A stretch of 64,000 nucleotides of DNA from Candidatus Electrothrix rattekaaiensis (lineage in GTDB: Bacteria; Desulfobacterota; Desulfobulbia; Desulfobulbales; Desulfobulbaceae). This document shows, piece by piece, positions 1-9,188 of the stretch. A program made the position numbers and the translations under genes. Below the pieces are notes generated by a model that saw only the letters and a program-made list of their open reading frames with translations, was not told the origin of the DNA and searched no databases. Each line of letters starts with the position of its first letter. The stretch's first letter is position 1. The stretch covers positions 558,001 through 622,000 of the forward strand of contig JAVQMD010000001.1 of the NCBI GenBank assembly GCA_032595675.1, read 5' to 3'.

Positions 1-200
1 GCAGGAAAAACCATATGGTTAGCCAGATCCAGGGTAGAGGGGAGTATACAACTTTATTGGCAGAGTCGAGAAAAAGGATTTCACAGTAGGAAGGATTGTT
101 TGTCGAGGTGCATAAGGTTGTTCATTACGTGTGACTATGTTATTCTAGCCTAACATCGGAGAACAGTGCCGGAAACATATTACTATGCAATCATTTTCAT
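1..200. other. Leader region of cysS, no gene seen
   Basis: No open frame with a credible start is visible here. A weak sigma70-like match lies at 118-145 (TTGTTC, 16-base spacer, TTATTC), about 55 bases before the cysS start. This is only a pattern match. The region may also hold the 3' end of an upstream transcript outside the window. Confidence 0.3.
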
Positions 201-1682
201 ATGAAGATATATAACACACTGACACGAAAAAAGGAAATCTTCTTCCCACGTGAAGAAGGCCATGTCCGGCTTTATGTCTGCGGGATAACCTCTTACGATT
301 ATTGCCATATCGGGCATGCCCGCTCGGTCCTAGTCTTTGATATGGTGGTCCGTTACTTGCGCTATCGCGGATACAAAGTTACTTTTGTACGTAACTTTAC
401 AGATATCGACGATAAAATCATTGCCAGAGCTGCTGAACAAGGAGTTGATTCCGGTCAGCTTGCAGAGCGATTTATTCATGAATTTTATACGGACATGGAT
501 GCACTCGGGGTGCTTAGGGCTGATATCGAGCCAAAGGCCACAGAGCATATCCAGGAGATGATTGATCTGGTTCAGGATCTTATCGAGAAAGGACTTGCCT
601 ATCCTGCTGGCGGGGATGTCTATTATCGGGTACGGAAGTTTGCTGACTACGGAACCCTTTCTGGACGGAAACTGGAAGACATGCAGGCTGGTGCCCGGAT
701 AGACGTCAATGAGCAGAAGGAAGATCCTATGGATTTTGTTCTCTGGAAGGGAGCAAAGCCTGGGGAGCCCAAATGGGCGAGCCCTTGGGGCGAGGGGCGT
801 CCAGGCTGGCATATTGAATGTTCTGCTATGAGCCGTAAGTACCTCGGGGAGAATTTTGATATCCACGGTGGCGGCAAGGATCTGATTTTTCCCCATCATG
901 AAAATGAGCTGGCCCAGTCTGTTGGTGCCAATGAGTGCTCCTTTGCCAATCTCTGGATGCACCACGGCTTTGTCACGATCAAGGATGAAAAGATGTCCAA
1001 GTCCTTGGGAAATTTTTTAACGATCCGTGACGTGCTCAGGGAATATCCGGCAGAAACTTTGCGGCTTTTTATCTTCTCCACCCAGTATCGTAATCCCTTG
1101 GATTTCAGCGAGACTGCCTTGCAGGATGCCCAAATCGGTCTGGACAGGATGTATGATTGCTTGGCCGAAATTACCGGGCTTGTTCAAGCAGCAGATGCCG
1201 ATCTAGGTGGTACTGATGCAGTGGCCCCGGTGATCGGGCAGAAAGATCGGAAGAAGATCGCGTCATTGCAACAGCGTTTTGAGGCGGCAATGGATAATGA
1301 TTTCAATACGGCTCAAGCCCTGGGGCATCTTTTTGACGGAGTCAAGGTGTTAAACAAGGCATGCAGGCTGCTGGACTCACAGCAAGCTGCTGTTGAGGAC
1401 TTGGAGCTTCTTCAGCAGGCCGGAGCGACTTTTCAGGACTTGGCTGGGTTGCTCGGTGTGCTGCAACAAGACCCGGTGCAGTACCTCCAGGATAAAAAAG
1501 ATACGCTCTTAGCCTCGCTCACCCTGTCTGAGGAAGAGATCAACAGCTTCATCAAGGAGAGGAATGCGGCTCGGGAGAAGAAAGACTGGGCTGCAAGCGA
1601 TGCAGTTCGGGATAAGCTGCTGGTGCATAATGTGGAGTTGCACGATGGCCCGTACGGAACAACTTGGGATGTGAAGGCATAG
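201..1682 (+). CDS. cysS: Cysteine--tRNA ligase
   Basis: Class I aminoacyl-tRNA synthetase that charges tRNA-Cys in the cytoplasm. At 493 residues it is full length for the family. The zinc-ligand cysteine C27 and the HIGH signature (residues 36-39) follow the N-terminal strand, and KMSKS sits at 264-268, so both ATP-binding signatures are intact. The C-terminal helical DALR-like region ends in an Arg/Lys-rich anticodon-binding part. A hairpin terminator follows within 15 bases, suggesting a single-gene transcript. The next gene is on the opposite strand. The identification is secure. Confidence 0.97.
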   Translation: MKIYNTLTRKKEIFFPREEGHVRLYVCGITSYDYCHIGHARSVLVFDMVVRYLRYRGYKVTFVRNFTDIDDKIIARAAEQGVDSGQLAERFIHEFYTDMDALGVLRADIEPKATEHIQEMIDLVQDLIEKGLAYPAGGDVYYRVRKFADYGTLSGRKLEDMQAGARIDVNEQKEDPMDFVLWKGAKPGEPKWASPWGEGRPGWHIECSAMSRKYLGENFDIHGGGKDLIFPHHENELAQSVGANECSFANLWMHHGFVTIKDEKMSKSLGNFLTIRDVLREYPAETLRLFIFSTQYRNPLDFSETALQDAQIGLDRMYDCLAEITGLVQAADADLGGTDAVAPVIGQKDRKKIASLQQRFEAAMDNDFNTAQALGHLFDGVKVLNKACRLLDSQQAAVEDLELLQQAGATFQDLAGLLGVLQQDPVQYLQDKKDTLLASLTLSEEEINSFIKERNAAREKKDWAASDAVRDKLLVHNVELHDGPYGTTWDVKA

Positions 1683-1692
1683 GGTTTGCAGG

Positions 1693-1716
1693 GGGCGATC
1701 CTTGTGATCGCCCTTT
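1693..1716. terminator. Intrinsic terminator between cysS and fcl
   Basis: Perfect 8-bp stem GGGCGATC/GATCGCCC with a 5-base loop, followed by TTT, between two convergent genes. It can serve cysS on the plus strand; the T tract is short. Confidence 0.75.
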
Positions 1717-1722
1717 CATGCC

Positions 1723-2685
1723 TTATTTCCTCAACGCATCCTCATGGGCCAGGAACCAGGCATAGGTATCTGCTATACCCTGCTTCAGGGTTATCTGGCT
1801 GCTCCAGCCTAGGGCTGAGAGCCTGGAGACATCAAGGAACTTTCTCGGTGTGCCGTCCGGCATGTTCTTATTATAGCGCACAGCTCCTTCGTAGCCCACC
1901 GCCTCGGCCACAAGGCGGGCCAGCTCGGCAATGCTTACCTCTTCTCCTGACCCTACATTGACGATAGCAGGATCATCGTACTTTTTCATCAGGAAGATAC
2001 AGGCTGCTGCAAGGTCGTCCACATGCAGGAATTCCCGTTTGGGTGTGCCTGTTCCCCAGATCTCTACCTCAGACAGACCTTGGACCTTGGCCTCATGGAA
2101 TTTGCGGATCAGGGCGGGCAGGACATGGGAATTTCGGAGATCAAAATTATCTCCGGGCCCGTACAGGTTGGTGGGCATCAGGCTGATAGCATTGAAGCCG
2201 TGCTGCTTATGGTAGGCTTGACACATCTTAATACCCGCGATCTTGGCAATGGCATACCACTCATTGGTGGGTTCCAGTTCGCCGGTGAGCAGATGTGCTT
2301 CCTGCATGGGTTGGGGCGCAAACTTAGGATAGATGCAGGAGGAACCAAGGAAGAGCAGCTTTTTGCTTCCGCATTGATAGGCCGCATCAATGATGTTGGT
2401 CTGGATCAGGAGGTTGTCGCGGATAAAGTCGGCAGGCAGGCTGTCATTGGCATGGATACCGCCGACCTTGGCTGCCGAGAGAAAGACATAGTCTGGCTGC
2501 TTGTCGGCAAAGAAGGCACGGACAGCAGCTTGATCGGTCAGATTCAGTTCGGCATGGGTGCGGGTCAGGATCTTGGTGCAGCCCTGTTGCTCTAGGGCGC
2601 GGCAGATGGCAGAACCCACCAGACCCCGGTGGCCTGCAACATAGATCACTGCATCGGTAAGGGGGGAAGAAGGAGCTGTGGGCAT
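1723..2685 (-). CDS. fcl: GDP-L-fucose synthase
   Basis: Short-chain dehydrogenase/epimerase that converts GDP-4-keto-6-deoxymannose to GDP-L-fucose with NADPH, for polysaccharide or LPS synthesis. At 320 residues it has the usual length. The N-terminal Rossmann motif is GHRGLVGSA. The catalytic Ser region is LGSSCIYP, and the Tyr-Lys pair is in YAIAK. No GDP-mannose dehydratase gene or glycosyltransferase is adjacent, so its sugar pathway partners lie elsewhere. It is convergent with cysS. Confidence 0.95.
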   Translation of the reverse strand: MPTAPSSPLTDAVIYVAGHRGLVGSAICRALEQQGCTKILTRTHAELNLTDQAAVRAFFADKQPDYVFLSAAKVGGIHANDSLPADFIRDNLLIQTNIIDAAYQCGSKKLLFLGSSCIYPKFAPQPMQEAHLLTGELEPTNEWYAIAKIAGIKMCQAYHKQHGFNAISLMPTNLYGPGDNFDLRNSHVLPALIRKFHEAKVQGLSEVEIWGTGTPKREFLHVDDLAAACIFLMKKYDDPAIVNVGSGEEVSIAELARLVAEAVGYEGAVRYNKNMPDGTPRKFLDVSRLSALGWSSQITLKQGIADTYAWFLAHEDALRK

Positions 2686-2838
2686 AATGGTTATAAGGGT
2701 AAGGGTTATTTGCCTTGCCTAGTGCTTTGTAAGATCTATATTGATTGTTACGGGACAGGCAGGCAAGGAGCTGTGTTGTCTGCTTCTGTGCCGAGAGTAA
2801 GGGGTGGATGTAGATTATAACATGCGTGGCAGAGCCTC

Positions 2839-3282
2839 TCAATACATGATCCAGGGACAGGTAGCCCAAATGTTATTGTTGTAGATATCTTCAAGGAGAG
2901 GATGCGGCAGAGGTATGGCATTGCGATGGGCCAGGGTGAAAAGAGTGCGCAACAACTCCTTATCCATCTGTACGGGGTGCTCCTCAGCACCTGACTGCTT
3001 TGCCTTCCAGAACGAGATGGCAATGTACGGTTCCTCTGCATCGGTAATCTGGTTATCAAGCATCTGTTTGGCTTGGTCGTAGACATCAGTAAAATTGAAC
3101 GTCCCTTTTTTCACTTCTTTGTACCATTCTCCTGTGCCGAATCCATACCGTCCTGAACCATCCTTTCGTACGGTCACTTCCCAGCCGTCCTCCACGCGCA
3201 GGCAAACCGAACGGCATTGCCTTTTCGACGGGATGCATGCTATAAGAGCAATACATACAAAAAGAGAAACACATAATTTCAT
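2839..3282 (-). CDS. Predicted lipoprotein of unknown function
   Basis: 147 residues. The N-terminus is a short hydrophobic stretch ending in the lipobox LIAC (cysteine at residue 16), so it is probably exported and lipidated. The mature part is polar with no domain I recognise; a segment near the middle (DGSGRYGFGTGEWY) could be a beta hairpin. It lies 14 bases downstream of the zinc-ribbon gene on the same strand, so the two are probably cotranscribed. Function unknown. Confidence 0.7.
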   Translation of the reverse strand: MKLCVSLFVCIALIACIPSKRQCRSVCLRVEDGWEVTVRKDGSGRYGFGTGEWYKEVKKGTFNFTDVYDQAKQMLDNQITDAEEPYIAISFWKAKQSGAEEHPVQMDKELLRTLFTLAHRNAIPLPHPLLEDIYNNNIWATCPWIMY

Positions 3283-3296
3283 TTTATGCTGTTGGA

Positions 3297-3707
3297 TCAG
3301 AACAGACCTGCCAGTTCGGCAAGGCTTTTCACAAACTGTCCGTAGCCTTTATCAATATAGAGACCTATCTGGGCGATCAGGGAGTAGGCCAGGGCGAACT
3401 GAGCCAAAGCGAAGCCAGCCAGAGTGAACTGACTGACCGAGATCAGGCCGATGCCGAATTGCGATATCGTAAGAATCCCGCAGGCGAATTGCCCTACGGC
3501 AATGATGCCCCTTGCTGGCCTCGGACATCGGTTCGCGCTGAACTTGAAGGAGATATGCAACCAGGGAAGTCCCATCAGGGTTGCCTTGGATTTGTACTCA
3601 AAGCCCCAGCCGCTCCAGAGTTCTCTTCCTGGAAAGGGAGCTCCGCATTGCGGGCAGGTCATTGCCTGTTCAGATACGGTATGGCGGCAGTCTCGGCAGG
3701 GTTTCAT
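3297..3707 (-). CDS. Zinc-ribbon protein with hydrophobic decapeptide repeats
   Basis: 136 residues. The N-terminus holds a Cys4 zinc ribbon: CRDC at 4-7 and CPQC at 18-21. From about residue 70 the protein becomes hydrophobic and repetitive: five successive ten-residue units each place Gln-Phe (or Gln-Ile) at the same position (VGQF, ISQF, VSQF, LAQF, IAQI). The repeat is too regular for an ordinary membrane helix and could be a stacked or membrane-embedded solenoid; that is inference. The gene heads a probable two-gene unit with the lipoprotein downstream. No function is assigned. Confidence 0.7.
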   Translation of the reverse strand: MKPCRDCRHTVSEQAMTCPQCGAPFPGRELWSGWGFEYKSKATLMGLPWLHISFKFSANRCPRPARGIIAVGQFACGILTISQFGIGLISVSQFTLAGFALAQFALAYSLIAQIGLYIDKGYGQFVKSLAELAGLF

Positions 3708-3893
3708 AGGTTTACTCCGAAATCAGGGGCAGCATTGCTCTCTGTTCCGATGCAGCCTCGCAGGTCGCAGCGATGCAGGAGTCGACATCTGCATATCATA
3801 ACGAAAACCCGCAACTTGTTCAATGAGAAGTTTAAAAGGCAGGGGCAAAGCAGGAGGATGCGACAATCTCTTCCTTTCTGTATAAAGTATAGA

Positions 3894-3919
3894 CATAATA
3901 CATGATCGGGCGTATTATG
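3894..3919. promoter_or_regulatory. Inverted repeat in divergent intergenic region
   Basis: Perfect 8-bp inverted repeat CATAATAC/GTATTATG with a 10-base centre. It lies in the 303-base gap between the divergent zinc-ribbon and Kazal-lipoprotein genes. Its position suits a repressor or activator site. Nothing else recognisable is in the gap. Confidence 0.35.
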
Positions 3920-4010
3920 GATGTGCTGGTTCAGGCAGGAGATTTTTTGCCCATGGTCCACCTCTGCATGGGGTGGTTTTCTCGATTATAATTATAAAGG
4001 AGGTTGTTCC

Positions 4011-4451
4011 ATGAAGCAGTACATCACCTTATTTCTCGGTTGCTGCGCAATCCTTATTTTGAGTGGGTGCAGTCTGATTACCCCGTCTGATAAAGATGTC
4101 TGTGGCGGATTTCGTGGTCAAGGCTGCCCGGCTGACCAATACTGTGCTTACCCTGAAGGGGCGAACTGCGGCAGGGCGGATATGACCGGTATCTGTGAGC
4201 CGAAGCCAGAGTTCTGTACTCAGGAATACATGCCTGTCTGTGGTTGCGATGGTAAGACCTACAGTAATGCCTGCATGGCATCCATGGCCGGAGTCTCTGT
4301 CGATTATAACAGACAATGCGGCGGGGAGCAGCAAGTGTGCGGCGGAATTGCCGGACTCATGTGCCCGGAGGGAATGCAATGTGTTGACGATCCCGGTGAT
4401 GACTGTGATCCGGCCCACGGCGGTGCGGATTGCCTGGGGATTTGTCAGTAA
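4011..4451 (+). CDS. Kazal-type protease-inhibitor-like lipoprotein
   Basis: The start chosen is the ATG at 4011 because AAGGAGG lies just upstream; an in-frame ATG at 3921 has no such site. The product has 146 residues. A signal peptide ends in a lipobox (LSGC), so it should be a lipoprotein. The centre carries a Kazal-like domain with the typical CGCDGKTYSNAC core, a fold that inhibits serine proteases. Two similar Cys-rich modules flank it, each starting CGG and ending in GIC, so the protein looks duplicated around the Kazal core. A role in protecting the envelope from proteases is inference from the fold. Confidence 0.8.
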   Translation: MKQYITLFLGCCAILILSGCSLITPSDKDVCGGFRGQGCPADQYCAYPEGANCGRADMTGICEPKPEFCTQEYMPVCGCDGKTYSNACMASMAGVSVDYNRQCGGEQQVCGGIAGLMCPEGMQCVDDPGDDCDPAHGGADCLGICQ

Positions 4452-4474
4452 GTTTGGCAGGCCATTCATTTCGA

Positions 4475-4503
4475 GTAGGGGCACGGCACGCCGTGTCCCC
4501 TAC
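4475..4503. repeat. Dispersed palindromic element, copy A
   Basis: Near-perfect palindrome with arms GTAGGGGCACGGC and CCGTGTCCCCTAC around ACG. It lies between convergent genes and overlaps the last codon of the Roco gene, so it may act as a bidirectional terminator. Related copies are at 12288, 26014, 36289, 38760 and 58777. Confidence 0.85.
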
Positions 4504-6797
4504 TTCCGCTCCCTGTTCAGAATATCCTCGGTAATATTTTTGTAGTTGATTTTCAAGCCGAACAGCTCCAAATCTCCTTCAACATACCTGTTCAGCTTCT
4601 TTATCAGGCCCGGCAGCCCTCCGTCCTTCCTTTCTCCATCAGCTAAAGCCAGCATCTTTTCGCCCTCACTTGGGTTGTCGAAATGCACACCGTCCAGCAG
4701 CTCCTGCACACTGTACGCCTTTTTCGTCCCTTTGGGGATAATCTTTTCCAGCCCCTGTTCCGCATAGTTCAGCAGGGTCTGGTAATCCTCGGTGATGTCA
4801 GGGTTGTCCGGCATCGGGATGCGTTCATCCACCTTCAGTCCTTCAAAGCCAGCATGAATCTCCCGCAGGGAGAGCCAAATCAGGGCCAGGTAGACTTTGC
4901 GCTCCCTGCCTGTGACCGTGATATGGATGCGCCGGGCCTCGTTGTCCGCCCGGACCACCGCCGTGGCCTCCAGCAGGGGATGCTCCAGCACAACCCCGGT
5001 GCGCCAGCGCAGCCTGTCTTTTATCTCCTTATGCCGCTTGACGATGAAGCGGGGCATGATGGAGGGGGGCAGGAAGTCCTTATACTCCAGCAGGAAACGG
5101 AGTGCATCCCGGTCATCAAAGGCGAACTCAGGTTCTGAGACCTCCAGCAGGTCCGGGATAAGCACCTCGCCGTCTTCCAGCTCGTAGCACAGCTCGAACT
5201 TGCGCATCAGCTCAATGAAATAGCCGTGATCCCGCCACTGGTAGCGGTAGGTATCGCCCTCTTCATACCGAAGAATCTCCCGCAGATCATCCTTGCGGAA
5301 CAGCCCCTTGCGCTCGGCAATGGAAGGCGCATTGATAATCTTATACACGGCCTCGGTCACCCATTTGGGGTCCAGGACATGATTGTCGGCCAGATCGAAC
5401 TCGGTAAAGTGGATGACAATGCCCAGATCGTGGAGAAAATCCACCAGCACCTGCTGGCTGATCTCACCCTTGACCCCGGCATCCCGGCACAGGGCCTCGC
5501 AGTCTTCATAGCTGATGCAGGGATCGTTCAGCTTCTCCAGCCGCTCCTTTGCCCGGAACCAGCTTTCCGGCCATTCATTGCGGGTCAGTGGCACTTTGCC
5601 CAGTTGCTCCTTCAGGGCCTGGCGGAAGTCCCGGATGCCGTTGCCGGTGGCGCAGGATGTGCGGAAGAAGTCCACGATAAAGGGGTATTTCTTCTTGAGG
5701 AAGGGGCGGTTGAGATCAAAGCCAGGATTGGTGTCGTACTTGTTGAGCACCACCAGCACCGGCGAACCGCCCCCGAAGGATTCGATGTAGCGCAGCCAGT
5801 ACTCGGGCCGCTCGTCCCGCCTGCCGTCCAGCACCAGGACATAGAGACTGCGGCGGGACAGGAAAAACTGGTGGGTGGCGTGCATGATCTCCTGACCACC
5901 AAAGTCCCAGAGGTTGCAGCGCAGGGAGTGGTCAGCGGTGTCCAGCTGCCAGGGTTTAATGCGAATGCCGTGGGTGGTTTCCTCGTGGGCGTTGAACCGC
6001 TCCTCCCGGAGACAGCGGGTGAGGGAGGTCTTGCCTGATGCGCCTTCACCGACAAGGATGACCTTGACCTCGGAAACTGTGCGAGTGCCTTCTTCGGCAG
6101 AGGCAAAGTATTCGCGGATGGCTTCTATGCCTTGGACGGCGAGTTCGTAGGGTGGGGAGGTAAGGGGGGTGTCTTGAAGATTAAGCCCTTTTAAGTTGGT
6201 TAGTTGAAGTATTTCTGGGGACAAAGAGGTAAGCTGGTTATTCCCGAGACCAAGCTGAGTCAGGCTGGTCAACTGAAAGAGTTCAGGGGGTAGGGAGGTT
6301 AGTAGGTTGACGTCGAGACCAAGCCAACTCAGGTTGGTCAATTGATCGATTTTCGGGGAAAGGGAAGTTTGCTGGGTGAGGCGGAGGTCGAGAAAGGTCA
6401 GGCTGGTTAGCTGATAAAGTTCTGAAGGCAATCCTCCTAACGGGTTCCCAGCGAGGCCAAGTTCGGTGAGGTCAGTCAGTTGACCTATTTCCGGGGGTAG
6501 CCTGATCAGTTTGTTGCCCCAGAGGGAAAGTACGGTGAGTTTGGTTAGTTGAAAGAGTTCTGGTGGCAGAGAAGATAGTTGAAGATTGTTGAGTCCAAGT
6601 ACAGCGAGATTGGTCATCTGAAAGAGTTCAGCCGGAAACTCGGTAAGTTGAATATTGCTAAGGTCAAGGTGGGTAAGATTGGTCAACTCAAAGAGTTGTG
6701 AGGGTAACTCGGTCAACCCTTGCCCTGCAAGGCTAAGCTCCGTTGCCCCAGTCTCCCCTGCCTCCTTGATCCTCCGCAATGCCTTGTCATACCCCAT
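4500..6797 (-). CDS. Leucine-rich-repeat Roco-family GTPase (LRR-Roc-COR)
   Basis: The start is the ATG at 6797, preceded by AAAGGAGG; the longer frame to 6851 runs into tandem repeats. The product has 765 residues. About nine 23-residue leucine-rich repeats (residues ~18-225) lead to the linker AIREYF typical of bacterial Roco proteins. The Roc GTPase domain follows, with P-loop GEGASGKTS (~249), switch DFGGQE and base-recognition motif NKYD. A COR dimerisation region fills the rest. Roco proteins are GTP-regulated dimers, usually in signalling; the ligand of this LRR is unknown. No kinase domain is present. Its promoter region is occupied by a 23-bp tandem repeat array. Confidence 0.92.
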   Translation of the reverse strand: MGYDKALRRIKEAGETGATELSLAGQGLTELPSQLFELTNLTHLDLSNIQLTEFPAELFQMTNLAVLGLNNLQLSSLPPELFQLTKLTVLSLWGNKLIRLPPEIGQLTDLTELGLAGNPLGGLPSELYQLTSLTFLDLRLTQQTSLSPKIDQLTNLSWLGLDVNLLTSLPPELFQLTSLTQLGLGNNQLTSLSPEILQLTNLKGLNLQDTPLTSPPYELAVQGIEAIREYFASAEEGTRTVSEVKVILVGEGASGKTSLTRCLREERFNAHEETTHGIRIKPWQLDTADHSLRCNLWDFGGQEIMHATHQFFLSRRSLYVLVLDGRRDERPEYWLRYIESFGGGSPVLVVLNKYDTNPGFDLNRPFLKKKYPFIVDFFRTSCATGNGIRDFRQALKEQLGKVPLTRNEWPESWFRAKERLEKLNDPCISYEDCEALCRDAGVKGEISQQVLVDFLHDLGIVIHFTEFDLADNHVLDPKWVTEAVYKIINAPSIAERKGLFRKDDLREILRYEEGDTYRYQWRDHGYFIELMRKFELCYELEDGEVLIPDLLEVSEPEFAFDDRDALRFLLEYKDFLPPSIMPRFIVKRHKEIKDRLRWRTGVVLEHPLLEATAVVRADNEARRIHITVTGRERKVYLALIWLSLREIHAGFEGLKVDERIPMPDNPDITEDYQTLLNYAEQGLEKIIPKGTKKAYSVQELLDGVHFDNPSEGEKMLALADGERKDGGLPGLIKKLNRYVEGDLELFGLKINYKNITEDILNRERK

Positions 6798-6845
6798 CGC
6801 CTGTTCCTCCTTTCCTGTTGTTACCCTTCGCCCATGCCCCACCGG

Positions 6846-7020
6846 GAGCATAACACGTATCTCTCAACGAGTATAACGCTTGTCTCAATCCGAGCATAAC
6901 GTTTGTCTCGATCCGAGTAAAGCGTTTGTCTCAATCCGAGTAAAGCGTTTGTCTCGATTCGAGTAAAGCGTTTGTCTCAATCCGAGTAAAGCGTTTGTCT
7001 CGATTCGAGCATAACGCTAT
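6846..7020. repeat. 23-bp tandem repeat array, about 7.6 units
   Basis: Units start at 6846, 6869, 6892, 6915, 6938, 6961 and 6984, with a partial unit at 7007. Each begins GAGTAAAGCG or GAGCATAACG and continues TTTGTCTC; the later units alternate between two variants ending AATCC and GATTC. There are no spacers, so it is not CRISPR. It occupies the upstream region of the Roco gene, and unit one overlaps an upstream in-frame start. Confidence 0.9.
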
Positions 7021-7132
7021 ACTCCTAAACCCTGCGCCGCAGGGACTGGTTGCGGCTCGACCCTACGATTGCCCATCATACCCACAATCCGTAGGGGGAG
7101 CCCCCAGTGTCTCCCCAATCCCGCTCTTACTA
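7021..7132. other. Intergenic segment with decayed palindromic element
   Basis: Noncoding stretch between two tandem repeat arrays. It holds GTAGGGGGAGCCCCC near 7091, which resembles a degenerate arm of the dispersed palindromic element. Nothing else is recognised. Confidence 0.35.
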
Positions 7133-7213
7133 TAAGTCCACCGGTACTACCTAGGTAAGTCCGTCGGTACTACCTAGGTAAGTCCGTCGGTACTACCTAG
7201 GTAAGTCCGTCGG
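7133..7213. repeat. Second 23-bp tandem repeat array, 3.5 units
   Basis: Units start at 7133, 7156, 7179 and 7202 (partial). Each runs TAAGTCCGTCGGTAC then TACCTAGG, with an ACCTAGGT palindrome at the unit junction. It differs in sequence from the array at 6846 but has the same 23-bp period. No gene overlaps it. Confidence 0.9.
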
Positions 7214-7394
7214 ACATATTACCATAGGTCAGCAGGACATACGAGCATACCTCTGAAAAAGGAGACTTTGATCGTCATGAAGAGGAAACGGCGTTGGAGA
7301 AAAACAAGAAAGCCCGAATCAGCTCGGCAGGTGCGTGGTGGGTTGCTATTCGGTCAGGAAAGATGCTGCGGGAAATGAGCAGAGCAAGGAAGGG

Positions 7395-7429
7395 GAGGGC
7401 ATACCGACCAAACGGTGCGGTATGCCCTC
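7395..7429. terminator. Strong stem-loop after the exported Tyr/Pro-rich gene
   Basis: Perfect 12-bp stem GAGGGCATACCG/CGGTATGCCCTC with an 11-base loop, 13 bases past the stop codon of the minus-strand gene. There is no clean T tract, so it could be a terminator or a transcript-stabilising hairpin. Confidence 0.6.
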
Positions 7430-7442
7430 TACTTGATCGGCA

Positions 7443-7979
7443 TTAATATTTATACTGGTAATATGGTTGTGACGGGTATTCAGGATCTCTGTATTGCGGT
7501 TGCTGATATTCAGGAGATCTTTCAGGAGCTCTGTATTGGTACCGGTAGGTCTCCTCTTTCTTGTCATACTTAGAGCAACGTTCGCCCGCCCAGTTGTCAA
7601 TATAGCTCCACTGGGTCTTGGTCAGCTTTTTGCCGTCACCGATCTCCTGGAAGTTGTCAGCCAGAAGGAGCATGACCGCCCTAGCCGTTGACGTGCCGTA
7701 CCAGCCGTCAACAGGGCCGGAACAGTACCCTAAGACTCTCAGTATGCATTGGAGCTTTTCCACCTGCTGGCGTTTGTAGAGCCGGGGCCCGGGATAACCG
7801 TCACGGTACTCCAGTTCCGCGTACTTCTTGACCTCAGGCGGAGGCATGTACTTTGGCTGATCACATGATTGACACGTATTGCAGGAGCTGCGACTGTACC
7901 CTGTGCTCGCAAAGACGAACATGGCGAGCAGAACAACCCCGCACCCAATGAATTTGTGCAATGCTTTTCCGTTCTTCAT
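7443..7979 (-). CDS. Exported peptidoglycan-binding-like protein
   Basis: 178 residues. A signal peptide (hydrophobic residues ~12-28) precedes a Cys pair (CNTCQSC). Residues ~70-110 (VEKLQCILRVLGYCSG then VDGWYGTSTARAV) fit the peptidoglycan-binding domain 1 pattern, in which a helix pair reads as LGY...DG.FG..T..AV. The C-terminus is a low-complexity Tyr/Pro/Glu/Gln tail with repeated PEY/PQY motifs. It probably resides at the cell wall or periplasm. No catalytic domain is attached. Domain assignment is by pattern only. Confidence 0.7.
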   Translation of the reverse strand: MKNGKALHKFIGCGVVLLAMFVFASTGYSRSSCNTCQSCDQPKYMPPPEVKKYAELEYRDGYPGPRLYKRQQVEKLQCILRVLGYCSGPVDGWYGTSTARAVMLLLADNFQEIGDGKKLTKTQWSYIDNWAGERCSKYDKKEETYRYQYRAPERSPEYQQPQYRDPEYPSQPYYQYKY

Positions 7980-8109
7980 CGTTTAACCTCACAAAAAAAG
8001 TAACGTTAGTTTTAGTTGCTCCTGCCCCATCCTGCCATCTGTTCTGCATGGTGTTACGACAAGAAACAACCCTTAGTACTGCTTTGTTTTTCTAGTTTTA
8101 CTTCTTGAT

Positions 8110-8703
8110 TCACTGAGAAAGTTCACGGTCCATCGCATGATTCTTCTCCAGTGCCTCAAGATGCTTTTTGATGGCTCCTGCCCAGACCTGATAGCCTCGG
8201 GTGGACAGATGCACCCCGTCGCTGAAGAAACAGGGTTTGGTCACAGGCAGGCATTGCTCGGTGAAAGGGCCAGTCATGTCGAGAAAATGACAATTGCTTT
8301 GCTTTGCTACAGCAAGCAGTTGGTTGTTGGCCGTTGTGATGGCTTCCTGAGCCAGAGTCTGTCTCTGCATAGGCATAAGCGAATTCAGCGTAATACTGCT
8401 GTTCGGGCAGAGGTCAACCAGTCTTGGCAGCATGCTTCCCAAAATAACAGGAAAATATGGGCTACCCATGAGCAGATTATTGGTTCCGGTCATAAGTAGG
8501 ATATAATCCGGTTCTGTACCGGCGTCAAGAACAGCGTTCATCTCGCTGACCAGTCGGGCTGACAATTCTTCGGTGTGCTCCCCGGCAATGCCGCGATTAA
8601 TGACCTGTATGTCCGGGAGCAGGCTTTCCCAATCGCCCCATTCGACCAATGAGTCACCGAGCATGAGTAGGGTTGTTGCGGTCTGTGCAATTTGTGTTGT
8701 CAT
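8110..8703 (-). CDS. SGNH/GDSL-family hydrolase
   Basis: 197 residues with all SGNH blocks: GDS (block I, Ser nucleophile, residues ~17-19), GIAG (block II Gly), GTNN (block III Asn) and DGVHLS (block V Asp/His). This family hydrolyses ester bonds of lipids, acyl-thioesters or acetylated sugars. No signal peptide is obvious, so it is probably cytoplasmic, like platelet-activating-factor acetylhydrolase-type members. The substrate cannot be told from sequence. Confidence 0.9.
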   Translation of the reverse strand: MTTQIAQTATTLLMLGDSLVEWGDWESLLPDIQVINRGIAGEHTEELSARLVSEMNAVLDAGTEPDYILLMTGTNNLLMGSPYFPVILGSMLPRLVDLCPNSSITLNSLMPMQRQTLAQEAITTANNQLLAVAKQSNCHFLDMTGPFTEQCLPVTKPCFFSDGVHLSTRGYQVWAGAIKKHLEALEKNHAMDRELSQ

Positions 8704-9119
8704 GTAGCTTTCAGATCCTGCTCTTGTTGCTTTATCGGTTTATCTCAGCTCGGTGAAGGAAAATCGCAAAAATGTAAAATCTGCTCATCAGGGCAGGCTA
8801 CCTTACCTTCTTCGGCTGTCTTTCTTTATCTTCCATGAAGAGTTTCTTGTCAAGAGTTACAGAACAACATCCTGAAAGTCAAGTGCTTTTTTGTTTTTTC
8901 CTGAGAGAAGGCAGGTGCGTAATCGTGATGGGGCCGGAGTGGAGAAAAGAGTGACAGGATCGAAATGCGATGCCGGTGTCACGAAGTGGGATATGCTGAA
9001 AAAGATTTTTTTATATTTTGAGTGGTATTGAGTTGATGAGGAAGAGTTCTTTGTGATAAAGCGTTCCATTATGAGGAGTACAAAACTGTGAGTCGTTTCT
9101 TACGAAAATGAAATTCGGC
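8704..9119. other. Intergenic region, no gene seen
   Basis: Gap between the divergent hydrolase and folD genes. Minus-strand frames here (8857-9069 and the overlapping 9011-9244) lack ribosome-binding sites and family resemblance, and I do not call them. The folD promoter and leader follow. Confidence 0.4.
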
Positions 9120-9147
9120 TTGAAAAAAAACTGAAAAAGAATATAAT
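9120..9147 (+). promoter_or_regulatory. Predicted sigma70 promoter of folD
   Basis: TTGAAA at 9120-9125, a 16-base spacer, then a perfect TATAAT at 9142-9147, in an A-rich stretch 120 bases before the folD start. It may also drive the downstream CODH/ACS genes. Confidence 0.6.
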
Positions 9148-9188
9148 AGCTCTTCTTGTTAAAAATAGTCAATGTTAAACAATCTATA

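Noticed and set aside
1686-2595. Plus-strand genes opposite fcl
   Set aside because: They are mirror frames of a well-supported GDP-fucose synthase gene.
6846-7213. CRISPR array
   Set aside because: The 23-bp units are directly adjacent with no spacers, and no cas gene is present.
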